From Flavobacteriales bacterium (GTDB lineage: Bacteria > Bacteroidota > Bacteroidia > Flavobacteriales > Weeksellaceae): a stretch of 7,720 nucleotides of DNA. Positions 1-6,007 of this stretch are shown piece after piece. The DNA lies in assembly GCA_900770875.1 (NCBI GenBank), contig CAAGLV010000073.1:1-7720 (forward strand), read 5' to 3'. Within the stretch, counting starts at the first letter, position 1; every line of letters starts with the position of its first letter. Under the pieces are notes generated by a model. It saw only the letters and a program-made list of their open reading frames with translations. It made no database searches and had not been told where the DNA came from. Made by a program: the position numbers and the translations under genes.

Positions 1-290
1 ATGCTAAAATATGGCGTTCCCTGAAATACATCACCTGCATCTAACAATAATACATTTTTTTCTTCCTGACGAATTTTATGAATCATTGTTGCACGACGAG
101 CAAATCCACCTTTGTTTGATGTTACAGGATTAGAAGAAACTTCGAATGGTTCGATGCGCGAATGTTGATCGTTGGTATGTAAAATTGTAATGCGCTTAAC
201 ATCGTTTTTATTCGCTAATAATGGAATAGTTGGTAATAATGTTAATCCGGCAGCAAATGATGTTTTTTTAATAAAATCTCTTCTTTCCAT
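1..290 (-). CDS. Tat-exported metallophosphatase / 5'-nucleotidase catalytic domain, 3'-truncated by window edge
   Basis: The 5' part of a gene reading off the left edge: 96 complete codons from the ATG at 290-288, with no stop. Residues 3-9 (RRDFIKK), followed by a hydrophobic stretch to about residue 26, form a twin-arginine export signal, so the protein is probably exported folded. Residues 37-43 (LHTNDQH) are the first metallophosphatase motif, with D41 and H43 as expected metal ligands. Residues 83-91 (LDAGDVFQG) hold the second motif, whose D87 should bridge the two metals. This matches the calcineurin-like catalytic domain of UshA-type 5'-nucleotidases, which hydrolyse nucleotides outside the cytoplasm. 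The remaining ligands lie outside the window. The start overlaps the stop of the upstream lipoprotein gene by one base (TAATG), so the two are probably co-translated. By family knowledge, this partner usually lacks its own C-terminal domain in flavobacteria, but that cannot be seen here. The substrate is inferred. Confidence 0.9.
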   Translation of the reverse strand, partial: MERRDFIKKTSFAAGLTLLPTIPLLANKNDVKRITILHTNDQHSRIEPFEVSSNPVTSNKGGFARRATMIHKIRQEEKNVLLLDAGDVFQGTPYFS

Positions 291-1024
291 TATTTAGTAA
301 TTCTAGCATTAGTATTTACAACTACAGTATCCACTTTCTCGAAATAATCTAACATTAAATCGCGGTGTTTTAAATTTGGAATATCTTTATTAAACGCTTC
401 TTGTAAAAAGAACATGTTATCGCCACCGTTATATAAATAATCTGTTGTAGCAATTTTATACGATTTTGATAAATCTAATGGTTTACCATCAATCTTAATG
501 TCGTTTAAACTTGTTGCTGTAATATTTGATACAGGATGTCCTGTTTTTGAATCTAATACATATTGTACCATTTTTACAATTGTAGATCCTTTAACATCTA
601 AAATATAAATTTCGTTATCAAAAGGCATTAATTCGTAAATATTACCAACCGTTAAGTTACCTGCAGAAAATGTTCTACGTAATCCATAATAATTAAATAA
701 AGCAACGTCTACTTTTCCTTTTCCTTCTTTTTGGTAAACATCGTTTATATAATCTAAAGTTACATCGGCTACTAAATTACATAATGGCGCGTTAAACCCA
801 TCTTTATTTAAATCGACTGGCGAATAAGTTAAAACCCTATCCATTTTCTTTTTTAAATCCTCTTTATAAGGCTTTATAATTGCTATAAATGCTTCGTCCG
901 CAACAACCTCATCATTTACTGATGTGTTTGGACCAAAAACTGGCGCCGACTGCTGATAAACAGTAGAGCAAGAAGTAAGCAAAATCATAGAAACTATGAG
1001 AATATTATTTTTAAAAAGCTTCAT
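290..1024 (-). CDS. 5'-nucleotidase C-terminal (substrate-binding) domain lipoprotein
   Basis: A 244-residue protein with a Sec lipoprotein signal: charged start, hydrophobic residues 8-16 and lipobox LTSC with the lipidated Cys at 19. Residues about 40-230 match the 5'-nucleotidase C-terminal domain that holds the nucleotide in UshA. GLRR at 114-117 places R116 at the UshA R410 position. PFDN at 134-137 gives F135 and N137 (UshA F429, N431). DYLYNGGD at 195-202 gives Y196 and D202 (UshA F498, D504). There is no metallophosphatase domain, so it cannot hydrolyse a phosphoester on that fold by itself. The catalytic half is the next gene, which overlaps the stop by one base. I infer that the two proteins work as a split 5'-nucleotidase at the outer surface of the cytoplasmic membrane or in the periplasm. 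The start is supported by the signal peptide; no clear ribosome binding site is visible. Confidence 0.9.
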   Translation of the reverse strand: MKLFKNNILIVSMILLTSCSTVYQQSAPVFGPNTSVNDEVVADEAFIAIIKPYKEDLKKKMDRVLTYSPVDLNKDGFNAPLCNLVADVTLDYINDVYQKEGKGKVDVALFNYYGLRRTFSAGNLTVGNIYELMPFDNEIYILDVKGSTIVKMVQYVLDSKTGHPVSNITATSLNDIKIDGKPLDLSKSYKIATTDYLYNGGDNMFFLQEAFNKDIPNLKHRDLMLDYFEKVDTVVVNTNARITK

Positions 1025-1210
1025 TATTGATTACTTTTGTAAAAGTGATAAATTAAATTACTTGTAATTGCAAATTTGAGGTAATTTCTTCGATTTTTAC
1101 ACTTAATTTAATTTTTTTTAAACAAAATCTAAATAATTGTTTATGGTTTGATAATTAAAATATAATTACGAACTTTAACATATAATATTATATAAGTAAC
1201 ATTTAAACGA
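1025..1210. promoter_or_regulatory. Divergent intergenic region between the 5'-nucleotidase operon and dapA
   Basis: A very AT-rich spacer of 186 bases that must hold the promoters for both directions, since the flanking genes diverge. No open reading frame or RNA gene is apparent. Towards dapA there is no good TAnnTTTG box. TATAAT strings occur at 1161-1166 and 1181-1186, the first 18 bases behind TTGTTT at 1137-1142, but sequences like these arise easily in such DNA. Three short perfect dyads lie on the nucleotidase side: ACTTTT/AAAAGT at 1033-1046, AATTAC/GTAATT at 1056-1069 and the palindrome CAAATTTG at 1071-1078. They could be operator sites, but nothing in the sequence names a regulator. 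Confidence 0.45.
1071..1078 (-). promoter_or_regulatory. Possible -7 element for the 5'-nucleotidase lipoprotein operon
   Basis: CAAATTTG on the minus strand differs from the Bacteroidetes -7 consensus TAnnTTTG only in the first base. It lies 46 bases before the lipoprotein ATG, a plausible leader length. I see no TTG at the expected -33 distance. The element is a palindrome, so orientation rests on gene position alone. This is a weak candidate. Confidence 0.3.
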
Positions 1211-2089
1211 ATGAACGAATTAATTGGAACTGGTGTTGCATTAGTTACACCTTTTAATCAAGATGGTAGTGTTGATTACAACGGATTAGAAAACTTAGTA
1301 AATTATAGTATCGATGGTGGTGTAGAATATCTAGTTTTATTAGGTACAACTGCAGAATCGGCTACTTTAACAAAGGACGAAAAGAAACAAGTTGTAGCAA
1401 CTATCAAAAAGGTTAACAATGGTCGCGTTCCTATGGTTCTTGGTATTGGAGGTAATAATACTGCCGAAATTATTAAAGAATATGCCGAAACTGATTTATC
1501 TGATTATGCAGCAATCTTAACTGTTTCTCCTTACTACAACAAACCTTCGCAAGAAGGTATTTACCAACATTATAAAGCAATTGCCGAAAGTACAACTGCA
1601 AATATTATTTTATATAACGTACCAGGACGTACAGGATCTAATATCGCACCCGAAACAACAATTCGTTTAGCTAACGAATTTAAAAATATAGTTGCTATTA
1701 AAGAAGCCTCTCCAGATTTCTTACAATCAACAAATATCATACGTAAAAATACACGCAAAGATTTTATCGTATTATCAGGAGACGACGAATACGCTTTACC
1801 AATGACATTAGCAGGCGGAAAAGGTGTAATATCTGTAATGGGACAAGGTTTACCAACCATCTTTACAGATATGATTCGTAAAGGATTATCTCGCGATGTA
1901 GATGCTGCATACGAAGCTCATTACAATTTAGTAGAAATTACACGTGCCATCTTCGAAGAAGGAAATCCTGTCGGAATTAAAGCTGTATTAGCACAAAAAG
2001 GAATTTGCCAACCCTATACACGCTTACCTTTAGTGCCAGCAACAGAAAAATTAACAGCAAAAATTGCTGATTTATTAAACCAATTTTAA
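1211..2089 (+). CDS. dapA: 4-hydroxy-tetrahydrodipicolinate synthase
   Basis: DapA condenses pyruvate with aspartate semialdehyde in the cytoplasm, the first committed step to diaminopimelate and lysine. The 292-residue length is normal for this (beta/alpha)8 barrel of the class I aldolase type. The N-terminus GTGVALVTPF (6-15) is characteristic. T46 and T47 lie in GTTAES (45-50), Y109 in SPYYNKP, Y135 in YNVPGRTG with R140, and the Schiff-base lysine is K164 in IVAIKEAS. These match E. coli T44, T45, Y107, Y133, R138 and K161. The first motif has A48 where E. coli has Gly (GTTGE), a mild variation that leaves the catalytic Thr in place. The start follows TTTAAACGA with no Shine-Dalgarno sequence; an in-frame N-terminus fitting the family supports it. 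The ferritin gene follows after 18 bases with no terminator between, so co-transcription is likely. Confidence 0.97.
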   Translation: MNELIGTGVALVTPFNQDGSVDYNGLENLVNYSIDGGVEYLVLLGTTAESATLTKDEKKQVVATIKKVNNGRVPMVLGIGGNNTAEIIKEYAETDLSDYAAILTVSPYYNKPSQEGIYQHYKAIAESTTANIILYNVPGRTGSNIAPETTIRLANEFKNIVAIKEASPDFLQSTNIIRKNTRKDFIVLSGDDEYALPMTLAGGKGVISVMGQGLPTIFTDMIRKGLSRDVDAAYEAHYNLVEITRAIFEEGNPVGIKAVLAQKGICQPYTRLPLVPATEKLTAKIADLLNQF

Positions 2090-2107
2090 TCTAAAAAATT
2101 TATCAAA

Positions 2108-2611
2108 ATGATTAAACAAGAAGTTTTAGACGCTTTAAACAAGCAAATTAAATTAGAAGGTGATTCATCTCAATTATATTTAGCAATGGCCTCTTGGGCT
2201 GAAGGACAAGGATTAGAAGGGACAGCTAATTTTTTATACTCGCACGCAGACGAAGAAAGAACACACATGCTTAAGTTAGTTAAGTTTGTAAACGAACGCG
2301 GAGGAAAAGCATTTATCCCACAAATCGAAGAACCAAAACAAAACTTCGAGTCTTTAAAAGAAGTTTTTACAGCTATTTTAAACCACGAAATTTTTGTGTC
2401 AGAAGCAATTAACGAAATCGTATTCTTAACATTACAAAACAAAGATTTCCCAACACACAACTTCTTACAATGGTTTGTATCAGAACAAATCGAAGAAGAA
2501 AAATTAGCACGCAACATCTTAGATAAATTAGAATTAATTGGTAACGACAAAGGAGGATTATACTTATTCGACCGCGATATCGTTTCTTTAGATGTTTCAG
2601 GAGAAGCATAG
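2108..2611 (+). CDS. ftnA: Non-haem ferritin (bacterial FtnA type)
   Basis: An iron-storage ferritin that oxidises Fe(II) and stores the mineral inside a 24-subunit cytoplasmic shell. The 167 residues give the usual four-helix bundle plus a short C-terminal segment. The ferroxidase residues fall at E. coli FtnA numbers: E17, Y24, E49, E50, H53, E94, E126, Q127 and E130, so both di-iron sites and the third iron site look intact. There is no haem-binding Met in the bacterioferritin position (residue 52 is Thr), which argues against Bfr. The histidine H53 rules out the Dps layout, in which the ferroxidase centre lies between subunits. The start is preceded by ATCAAA, typical of the A-rich starts here. 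It lies 18 bases behind dapA, and a hairpin terminator follows the stop. No Fur-like site is visible directly upstream, so any iron control would have to act at the dapA promoter or after transcription. Confidence 0.96.
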   Translation: MIKQEVLDALNKQIKLEGDSSQLYLAMASWAEGQGLEGTANFLYSHADEERTHMLKLVKFVNERGGKAFIPQIEEPKQNFESLKEVFTAILNHEIFVSEAINEIVFLTLQNKDFPTHNFLQWFVSEQIEEEKLARNILDKLELIGNDKGGLYLFDRDIVSLDVSGEA

Positions 2612-2633
2612 TTTTATTTTATTTAAATAAGTT

Positions 2634-2676
2634 AAAGGATTCTGATGTATTTTTTATACATTAGATTTCTTTTTTT
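2634..2676 (+). terminator. Rho-independent terminator of the dapA-ftnA unit
   Basis: TCTGATGTAT (2641-2650) pairs with ATACATTAGA (2656-2665) over ten positions with one G-U pair, around a TTTTT loop. After one T-T mismatch, AAAGGA (2634-2639) can pair with bases 2667-2672, lengthening the stem. A T-rich run at 2666-2676 follows. It lies 22 bases after the ferritin stop. It ends only two bases before the bamD -7 box. Confidence 0.8.
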
Positions 2677-2678
2677 AC

Positions 2679-2686
2679 TAAATTTG
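2679..2686 (+). promoter_or_regulatory. bamD promoter, -7 element TAAATTTG
   Basis: TAAATTTG matches the Bacteroidetes -7 consensus TAnnTTTG at every fixed position and is followed by CACA and the bamD ATG at 2691. The usual distance from this box to the transcription start puts the first base at or within a couple of bases of the ATG, so the mRNA should be leaderless or nearly so. I see no TTG at the -33 distance; that stretch is inside the terminator stem of the previous unit. It probably drives bamD and the genes behind it. Confidence 0.7.
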
Positions 2687-2690
2687 CACA

Positions 2691-3539
2691 ATGTTAAAAA
2701 AACTAACCTTAATAGTTTTAGTTGCTGCTTCGTTAGCCTCATGTAACAAAAGTTACAATAAAGCAATGAAGAGTACAGATAAAGATGAGATATATACCAT
2801 TGCTACAGAATTGTACGAAAGTGGAAAATATGCTCAAGCTATAGAATTATACGACAGAGTTTCTACATCTTTTGTTGGGACAGACCAAGCAGCCGAAATT
2901 GCTTACAACACAGCAAACGCCCACTTTAAAGATAAAAACTACAAATTGGCAGGTCATTTATTTAAAAGTTTTGCAACAGCATATCCTTTAGATAAACGTG
3001 CAGAAGAAGCATTATACCTATCAGCCTTTTCGTATTATCAAGATTCTCCTAAATATAATTTAGATCAAACAAGTACATTTACAGCAATCGATGAATTACA
3101 AAATTTCATCAACGCTTATCCAGACTCAGACCATGTAAGTGATGCAAATAACTACATCACAGAATTACGTCAGAAATTAGAACGTAAATCATTCGAGATC
3201 GGGAAAGTTTATTACAAAACAATGAACTACAAAGCAGCTGGGGTAGCTTTTGATAACATGGTAGACGAATATCCAGACTCTAAATTTAGAGAAGAAGCTA
3301 TGATGTATGGATTACGATCTAAAGCAGAATTAGCCCTAAACTTTAGCCGTTTAGAAAACAAAGAATTACGTTTACAAGAAGCAAGAACACAATATCGCCA
3401 ATTATTAAAACACTATCCAAGTTCTACCTATAAAGACGAAGCAGACAAACTGCTAAAAAATATAGAAAAGGACATCGAGAAAACAAAAAATAATTTGGCC
3501 GCTTTAGAAAAAGCAAAAGCTGAAGCAAAAAATAAATAA
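2691..3539 (+). CDS. bamD: Outer membrane protein assembly factor BamD (lipoprotein)
   Basis: BamD is the essential lipoprotein of the BAM complex, which inserts beta-barrel proteins into the outer membrane; it sits on the periplasmic face of that membrane. The 282-residue protein begins with a lipoprotein signal: KK at 3-4, hydrophobic core 5-15, lipobox LASC with Cys18. Tetratricopeptide-type helix pairs follow at roughly 34-70, 71-107, 108-160, 165-205 and 210-258, with typical turns such as ESGKYAQAIELYDRV (43-57), AYPLDKRAEEAL and EYPDSKFREEA. SYYQDSPKY (114-122), followed by AIDELQNFINAYPDS, is the family's central segment. The C-terminus after about 258 is a Lys- and Ala-rich helix. 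The signal peptide fixes the start even though no ribosome binding site can fit between the promoter box and the ATG. It heads a plus-strand cluster ending at recN. Confidence 0.93.
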   Translation: MLKKLTLIVLVAASLASCNKSYNKAMKSTDKDEIYTIATELYESGKYAQAIELYDRVSTSFVGTDQAAEIAYNTANAHFKDKNYKLAGHLFKSFATAYPLDKRAEEALYLSAFSYYQDSPKYNLDQTSTFTAIDELQNFINAYPDSDHVSDANNYITELRQKLERKSFEIGKVYYKTMNYKAAGVAFDNMVDEYPDSKFREEAMMYGLRSKAELALNFSRLENKELRLQEARTQYRQLLKHYPSSTYKDEADKLLKNIEKDIEKTKNNLAALEKAKAEAKNK

Positions 3540-3575
3540 TAAAATAAAATTAGTAATTTATAAAATTCTTTAGGT

Positions 3576-3899
3576 ATGAATTTCAAAGATATCGGTGCTG
3601 CACCAACAACACAAACTTACGATCGTAACAAAATCGAAGAATCGACAGGAAACATTTACGAATCGATTGTTATTATGGGAAAAAGAGCAGAGCAAGTTAA
3701 TCAAGAAATGAAATCTGAATTAATTCAGAAATTAGACGAATTCGCTGCTCATACTGATTCTTTAGAAGAAGTTTTCGAAAACAGAGAGCAAATCGAAGTT
3801 TCTAAATTTTACGAAAGACTTCCTAAGCCTACTGCTATCGCAGTAAAAGAATGGTTAGATCACGATGTTTATTACAGAAATCCAAATGAGGATAAATAA
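3576..3899 (+). CDS. rpoZ: DNA-directed RNA polymerase omega subunit (Bacteroidetes Rpb6-type)
   Basis: A 107-residue omega-like protein that helps fold and hold the beta' subunit of RNA polymerase. The diagnostic segment is TGNIYESIVIMGKRAEQVN (24-42), which corresponds to the omega/Rpb6 core helix with the conserved K-R-A triplet at 36-38. The rest is the Bacteroidetes extension, with SLEEVFENREQIEVSKFYE and a KPTAIAVKEWLDHDVYYRNP ending typical of flavobacterial homologues. It is only weakly similar to E. coli RpoZ, so the call rests on the core motif and on its usual place before coaBC. It follows bamD by 36 bases of AT-rich DNA, and its stop overlaps the coaBC start by one base (TAATG at 3897-3901), suggesting coupled translation. 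Confidence 0.87.
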   Translation: MNFKDIGAAPTTQTYDRNKIEESTGNIYESIVIMGKRAEQVNQEMKSELIQKLDEFAAHTDSLEEVFENREQIEVSKFYERLPKPTAIAVKEWLDHDVYYRNPNEDK

Positions 3900-5095
3900 T
3901 GTCTGTTTTACATAGTAAAAAAATTTTATTGGCAGTTTCTGCCGGAATAGCGGCCTATAAAGCCGCTTTTCTTGTTAGAGGACTTATAAAAAAAGGTGCA
4001 CAAGTTAAAGTAATTATGACTCCCGATGCACAACACTTCGTTACTCCTTTAACTTTATCTACCTTATCAAAAAATCCGGTCGAATGGGAATTTTTTGGCG
4101 ATAAAGGCGATTGGAACAATCACGTAGAGTTAGCACTTTGGGCAGATTACATATTAGTTGCTCCTTGTACAGCAAACACTTTATCGCATATGGCCGATGG
4201 TACTTGCGATAATTTAGTACTAGCAACCTATCTATCTGCAAAATGTCCCGTATATTTTGCGCCAGCTATGGATTTAGATATGTATCAACATCCATCTACA
4301 AAAGAAAACATCAATAAATTACAACAAAACGGAAACATCTTAATTCCGGCCGAAAGTGGCGAATTAGCAAGTGGATTAGTTGGCGAAGGCAGAATGGCCG
4401 AGCCCGAAAATATGATTGCCTTTATGGAAAATCATATTGCTGCAACTCTCCCACTTTACGGAAAAAAGATTGTAATATCTGCCGGACCTACATACGAAAA
4501 TATAGATCCTGTGCGTTTTATTGGTAACTATTCTTCGGGAAAAATGGGATTCGAAATAGCAAAAGAAGCCTCAAACCTTGGAGCAAATGTAACTTTAGTT
4601 TCGGGACCAAGTCACGAATCGGTTGCAGGATATCCAATTAAAAGAATTGATGTAGTTTCGGCTCGCAACATGTACGATGCCATGCACAGCGAATTTAATA
4701 CCGCAGATGTTGTAATTATGTCGGCAGCTGTTGCAGATTATCGTCCTAAATTAGTTGCAGAACAAAAGATTAAAAAAAATGATGAAGATTTAACAATCGA
4801 ATTAGTTAAAAATCCTGACATTTTAAAATCTTTAGGCCAAATAAAAACTAATCAATTATTAGTAGGTTTTGCATTAGAAACAAACAACGAAGAAGAATAC
4901 GCTAAACAAAAATTAGCAAAAAAGAATCTAGATTTTATCGTATTAAATTCGATGCAAGATAAAGATGCTGGATTTCAGAAAAACACCAATAAAATTACTA
5001 TTATCGACAAAAATCTATCCAAGCAATCTTTCGAAGTTAAATCGAAAAAAGAAGTTGCAAAAGATATCTTAAACGTCGTGATAAAAAAACTGTAA
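3899..5095 (+). CDS. coaBC: Bifunctional phosphopantothenoylcysteine decarboxylase / phosphopantothenate-cysteine ligase
   Basis: CoaBC makes 4'-phosphopantetheine for coenzyme A: the CoaB half joins cysteine to phosphopantothenate using CTP, and the FMN-dependent CoaC half decarboxylates the product. The 398-residue length is normal. CoaC covers about 1-180: LAVSAGIAAYKA (11-22) at the flavin site, active-site H75 in NNHVELALWAD, PCTANT at 89-94, and PAMDLDMY at 122-129. CoaB covers about 187-398: SAGPTYENIDPVRFIGNYSS (194-213) with N210, SAAVADYRP (275-283) and the KIKK motif at 290-293. Oddities in CoaC: D125 replaces the Asn of the E. coli PxMNxxMW motif, and S158 in LASGLVGEGRM replaces the Cys of the substrate-clamp motif. 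The surrounding motifs are intact, so I read this as a lineage variant rather than decay. The gene overlaps rpoZ by one base and is followed by the DUF4835 gene after 7 bases. Confidence 0.96.
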   Translation: MSVLHSKKILLAVSAGIAAYKAAFLVRGLIKKGAQVKVIMTPDAQHFVTPLTLSTLSKNPVEWEFFGDKGDWNNHVELALWADYILVAPCTANTLSHMADGTCDNLVLATYLSAKCPVYFAPAMDLDMYQHPSTKENINKLQQNGNILIPAESGELASGLVGEGRMAEPENMIAFMENHIAATLPLYGKKIVISAGPTYENIDPVRFIGNYSSGKMGFEIAKEASNLGANVTLVSGPSHESVAGYPIKRIDVVSARNMYDAMHSEFNTADVVIMSAAVADYRPKLVAEQKIKKNDEDLTIELVKNPDILKSLGQIKTNQLLVGFALETNNEEEYAKQKLAKKNLDFIVLNSMQDKDAGFQKNTNKITIIDKNLSKQSFEVKSKKEVAKDILNVVIKKL

Positions 5096-5102
5096 AAATT
5101 AA

Positions 5103-6005
5103 ATGAGAAAATTAACTTCGTTATTCTTTTCTGTATGTGTTTGTGCCATCGCATATTCGCAAAGCATTTTAGCTGATGTTAAAATCGATTATTCGCAAGC
5201 CCAAAGTTCTAACACACAAGTGTATCAAACTTTACAACGCTCGCTAAACAATTTTATAAATTCAACTAAATGGACCGACGATAGGCTTAAACCACACGAA
5301 AGAGTTGAAGCTAATTTCTTAATTTTAATTTCGAGTAGAGATAACAATAAGTTTACTGCAACATTGCAAATTCAATCGCGTCGACCTGTTTTTAATTCAA
5401 CCTATTATTCGCCAATTTTAAATTTAAACGATACACGTTTTAATTTCGAATATACCGAAAACGAAGAATTAATCTTTAACGAACGTAAATTTAGCGGTAA
5501 AAATTTAACCGATGTACTTACCTATTACGTTTATTTAATTTTAGGTTACGATGCTGATACATTTACTCGCGATGGCGGAACCGAATATTTTAAAATTGCG
5601 CAACGCATTGCCAACTTCGGACAAAGCAGCCGCTTTAGTGGTTGGAGCGAAACCGATGGTTTACAATCGCGTACTTCGTTAATCAATAATATTTTAAAAG
5701 CAGACAATAAACCATTACGTACATTAGCTTATCAATATCATCGTAACGGATTAGATACAATGTCCGAAAGCGATATCCGAGCTAAAAATACAATTGGTAA
5801 TGCATTACTGCAACTAGAGTATTATACCAAAGGAAGTTATGCACAATTTTATCCATTAGAAATTTTTATGCTTGCTAAAAAAGACGAGATCAGTAAAATT
5901 TTTGGTGGCGGACCTGTTTCTACAGTAAACATTGATAAATTAAAAGAAATTTTAAATACCATCTCTCCTAAAAATACAAGTACTTGGACTAATCTGAAAA
6001 AATAA
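5103..6005 (+). CDS. Secreted DUF4835 family protein (labelled PorD, type IX secretion-associated, in some annotations)
   Basis: A 300-residue exported protein of a family restricted to Bacteroidota. Residues 1-19 form a Sec signal peptide (RK at 2-3, hydrophobic 7-17) with likely cleavage between S19 and Q20 (AYS-Q). There is no lipobox. No further membrane segment is obvious, so a periplasmic or envelope-associated location is likely. Family-like segments are QSRRPVFNSTY (91-101), LTYYVYLILGYDADTF (139-154) and the stretch with FSGWSETDG followed by LQSRTSLINNIL. The molecular role is not known from sequence. The PorD label is recalled from family naming, not derived here. It lies 7 bases after coaBC and 2 bases before recN, so all three are probably on one transcript. 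Being downstream of bamD fits an outer-membrane biogenesis or secretion role, but that is inference by neighbourhood. Confidence 0.85.
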   Translation: MRKLTSLFFSVCVCAIAYSQSILADVKIDYSQAQSSNTQVYQTLQRSLNNFINSTKWTDDRLKPHERVEANFLILISSRDNNKFTATLQIQSRRPVFNSTYYSPILNLNDTRFNFEYTENEELIFNERKFSGKNLTDVLTYYVYLILGYDADTFTRDGGTEYFKIAQRIANFGQSSRFSGWSETDGLQSRTSLINNILKADNKPLRTLAYQYHRNGLDTMSESDIRAKNTIGNALLQLEYYTKGSYAQFYPLEIFMLAKKDEISKIFGGGPVSTVNIDKLKEILNTISPKNTSTWTNLKK

Positions 6006-6007
6006 AA

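Noticed and set aside
1161..1186. Two TATAAT strings before dapA as E. coli-like -10 boxes
   Set aside because: Bacteroidota use a different primary promoter consensus, and the surrounding DNA is almost entirely A and T, so exact TATAAT matches are expected by chance.
1570..1860. Minus-strand open frame inside dapA
   Set aside because: It lies wholly within a well-matched dapA, has no recognisable domain, and reads as the low-complexity shadow expected opposite AT-rich coding DNA.
2170..2609. Two overlapping minus-strand open frames inside the ferritin gene
   Set aside because: Ferritin has every ferroxidase residue in place. The opposite frames are rich in Cys, Ser and Leu, match nothing, and have no promoter.
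2619..2630. Perfect 12-base palindrome TTATTTAAATAA behind the ferritin stop
   Set aside because: It is pure A/T with no tract or neighbour to give it a role, and the G/C-containing hairpin just downstream explains termination better.
4059..4241. Minus-strand open frame of 60 codons inside coaBC
   Set aside because: It lies opposite the conserved CoaC H75 and PCTANT region and shows no protein features of its own.
3899..5095. CoaBC as a degenerate or inactive CoaC because of D125 and S158
   Set aside because: The frame is open, the length is normal, all other motifs including H75 are intact, and the gene sits in an operon of maintained core genes. A lineage variant is more likely than decay.
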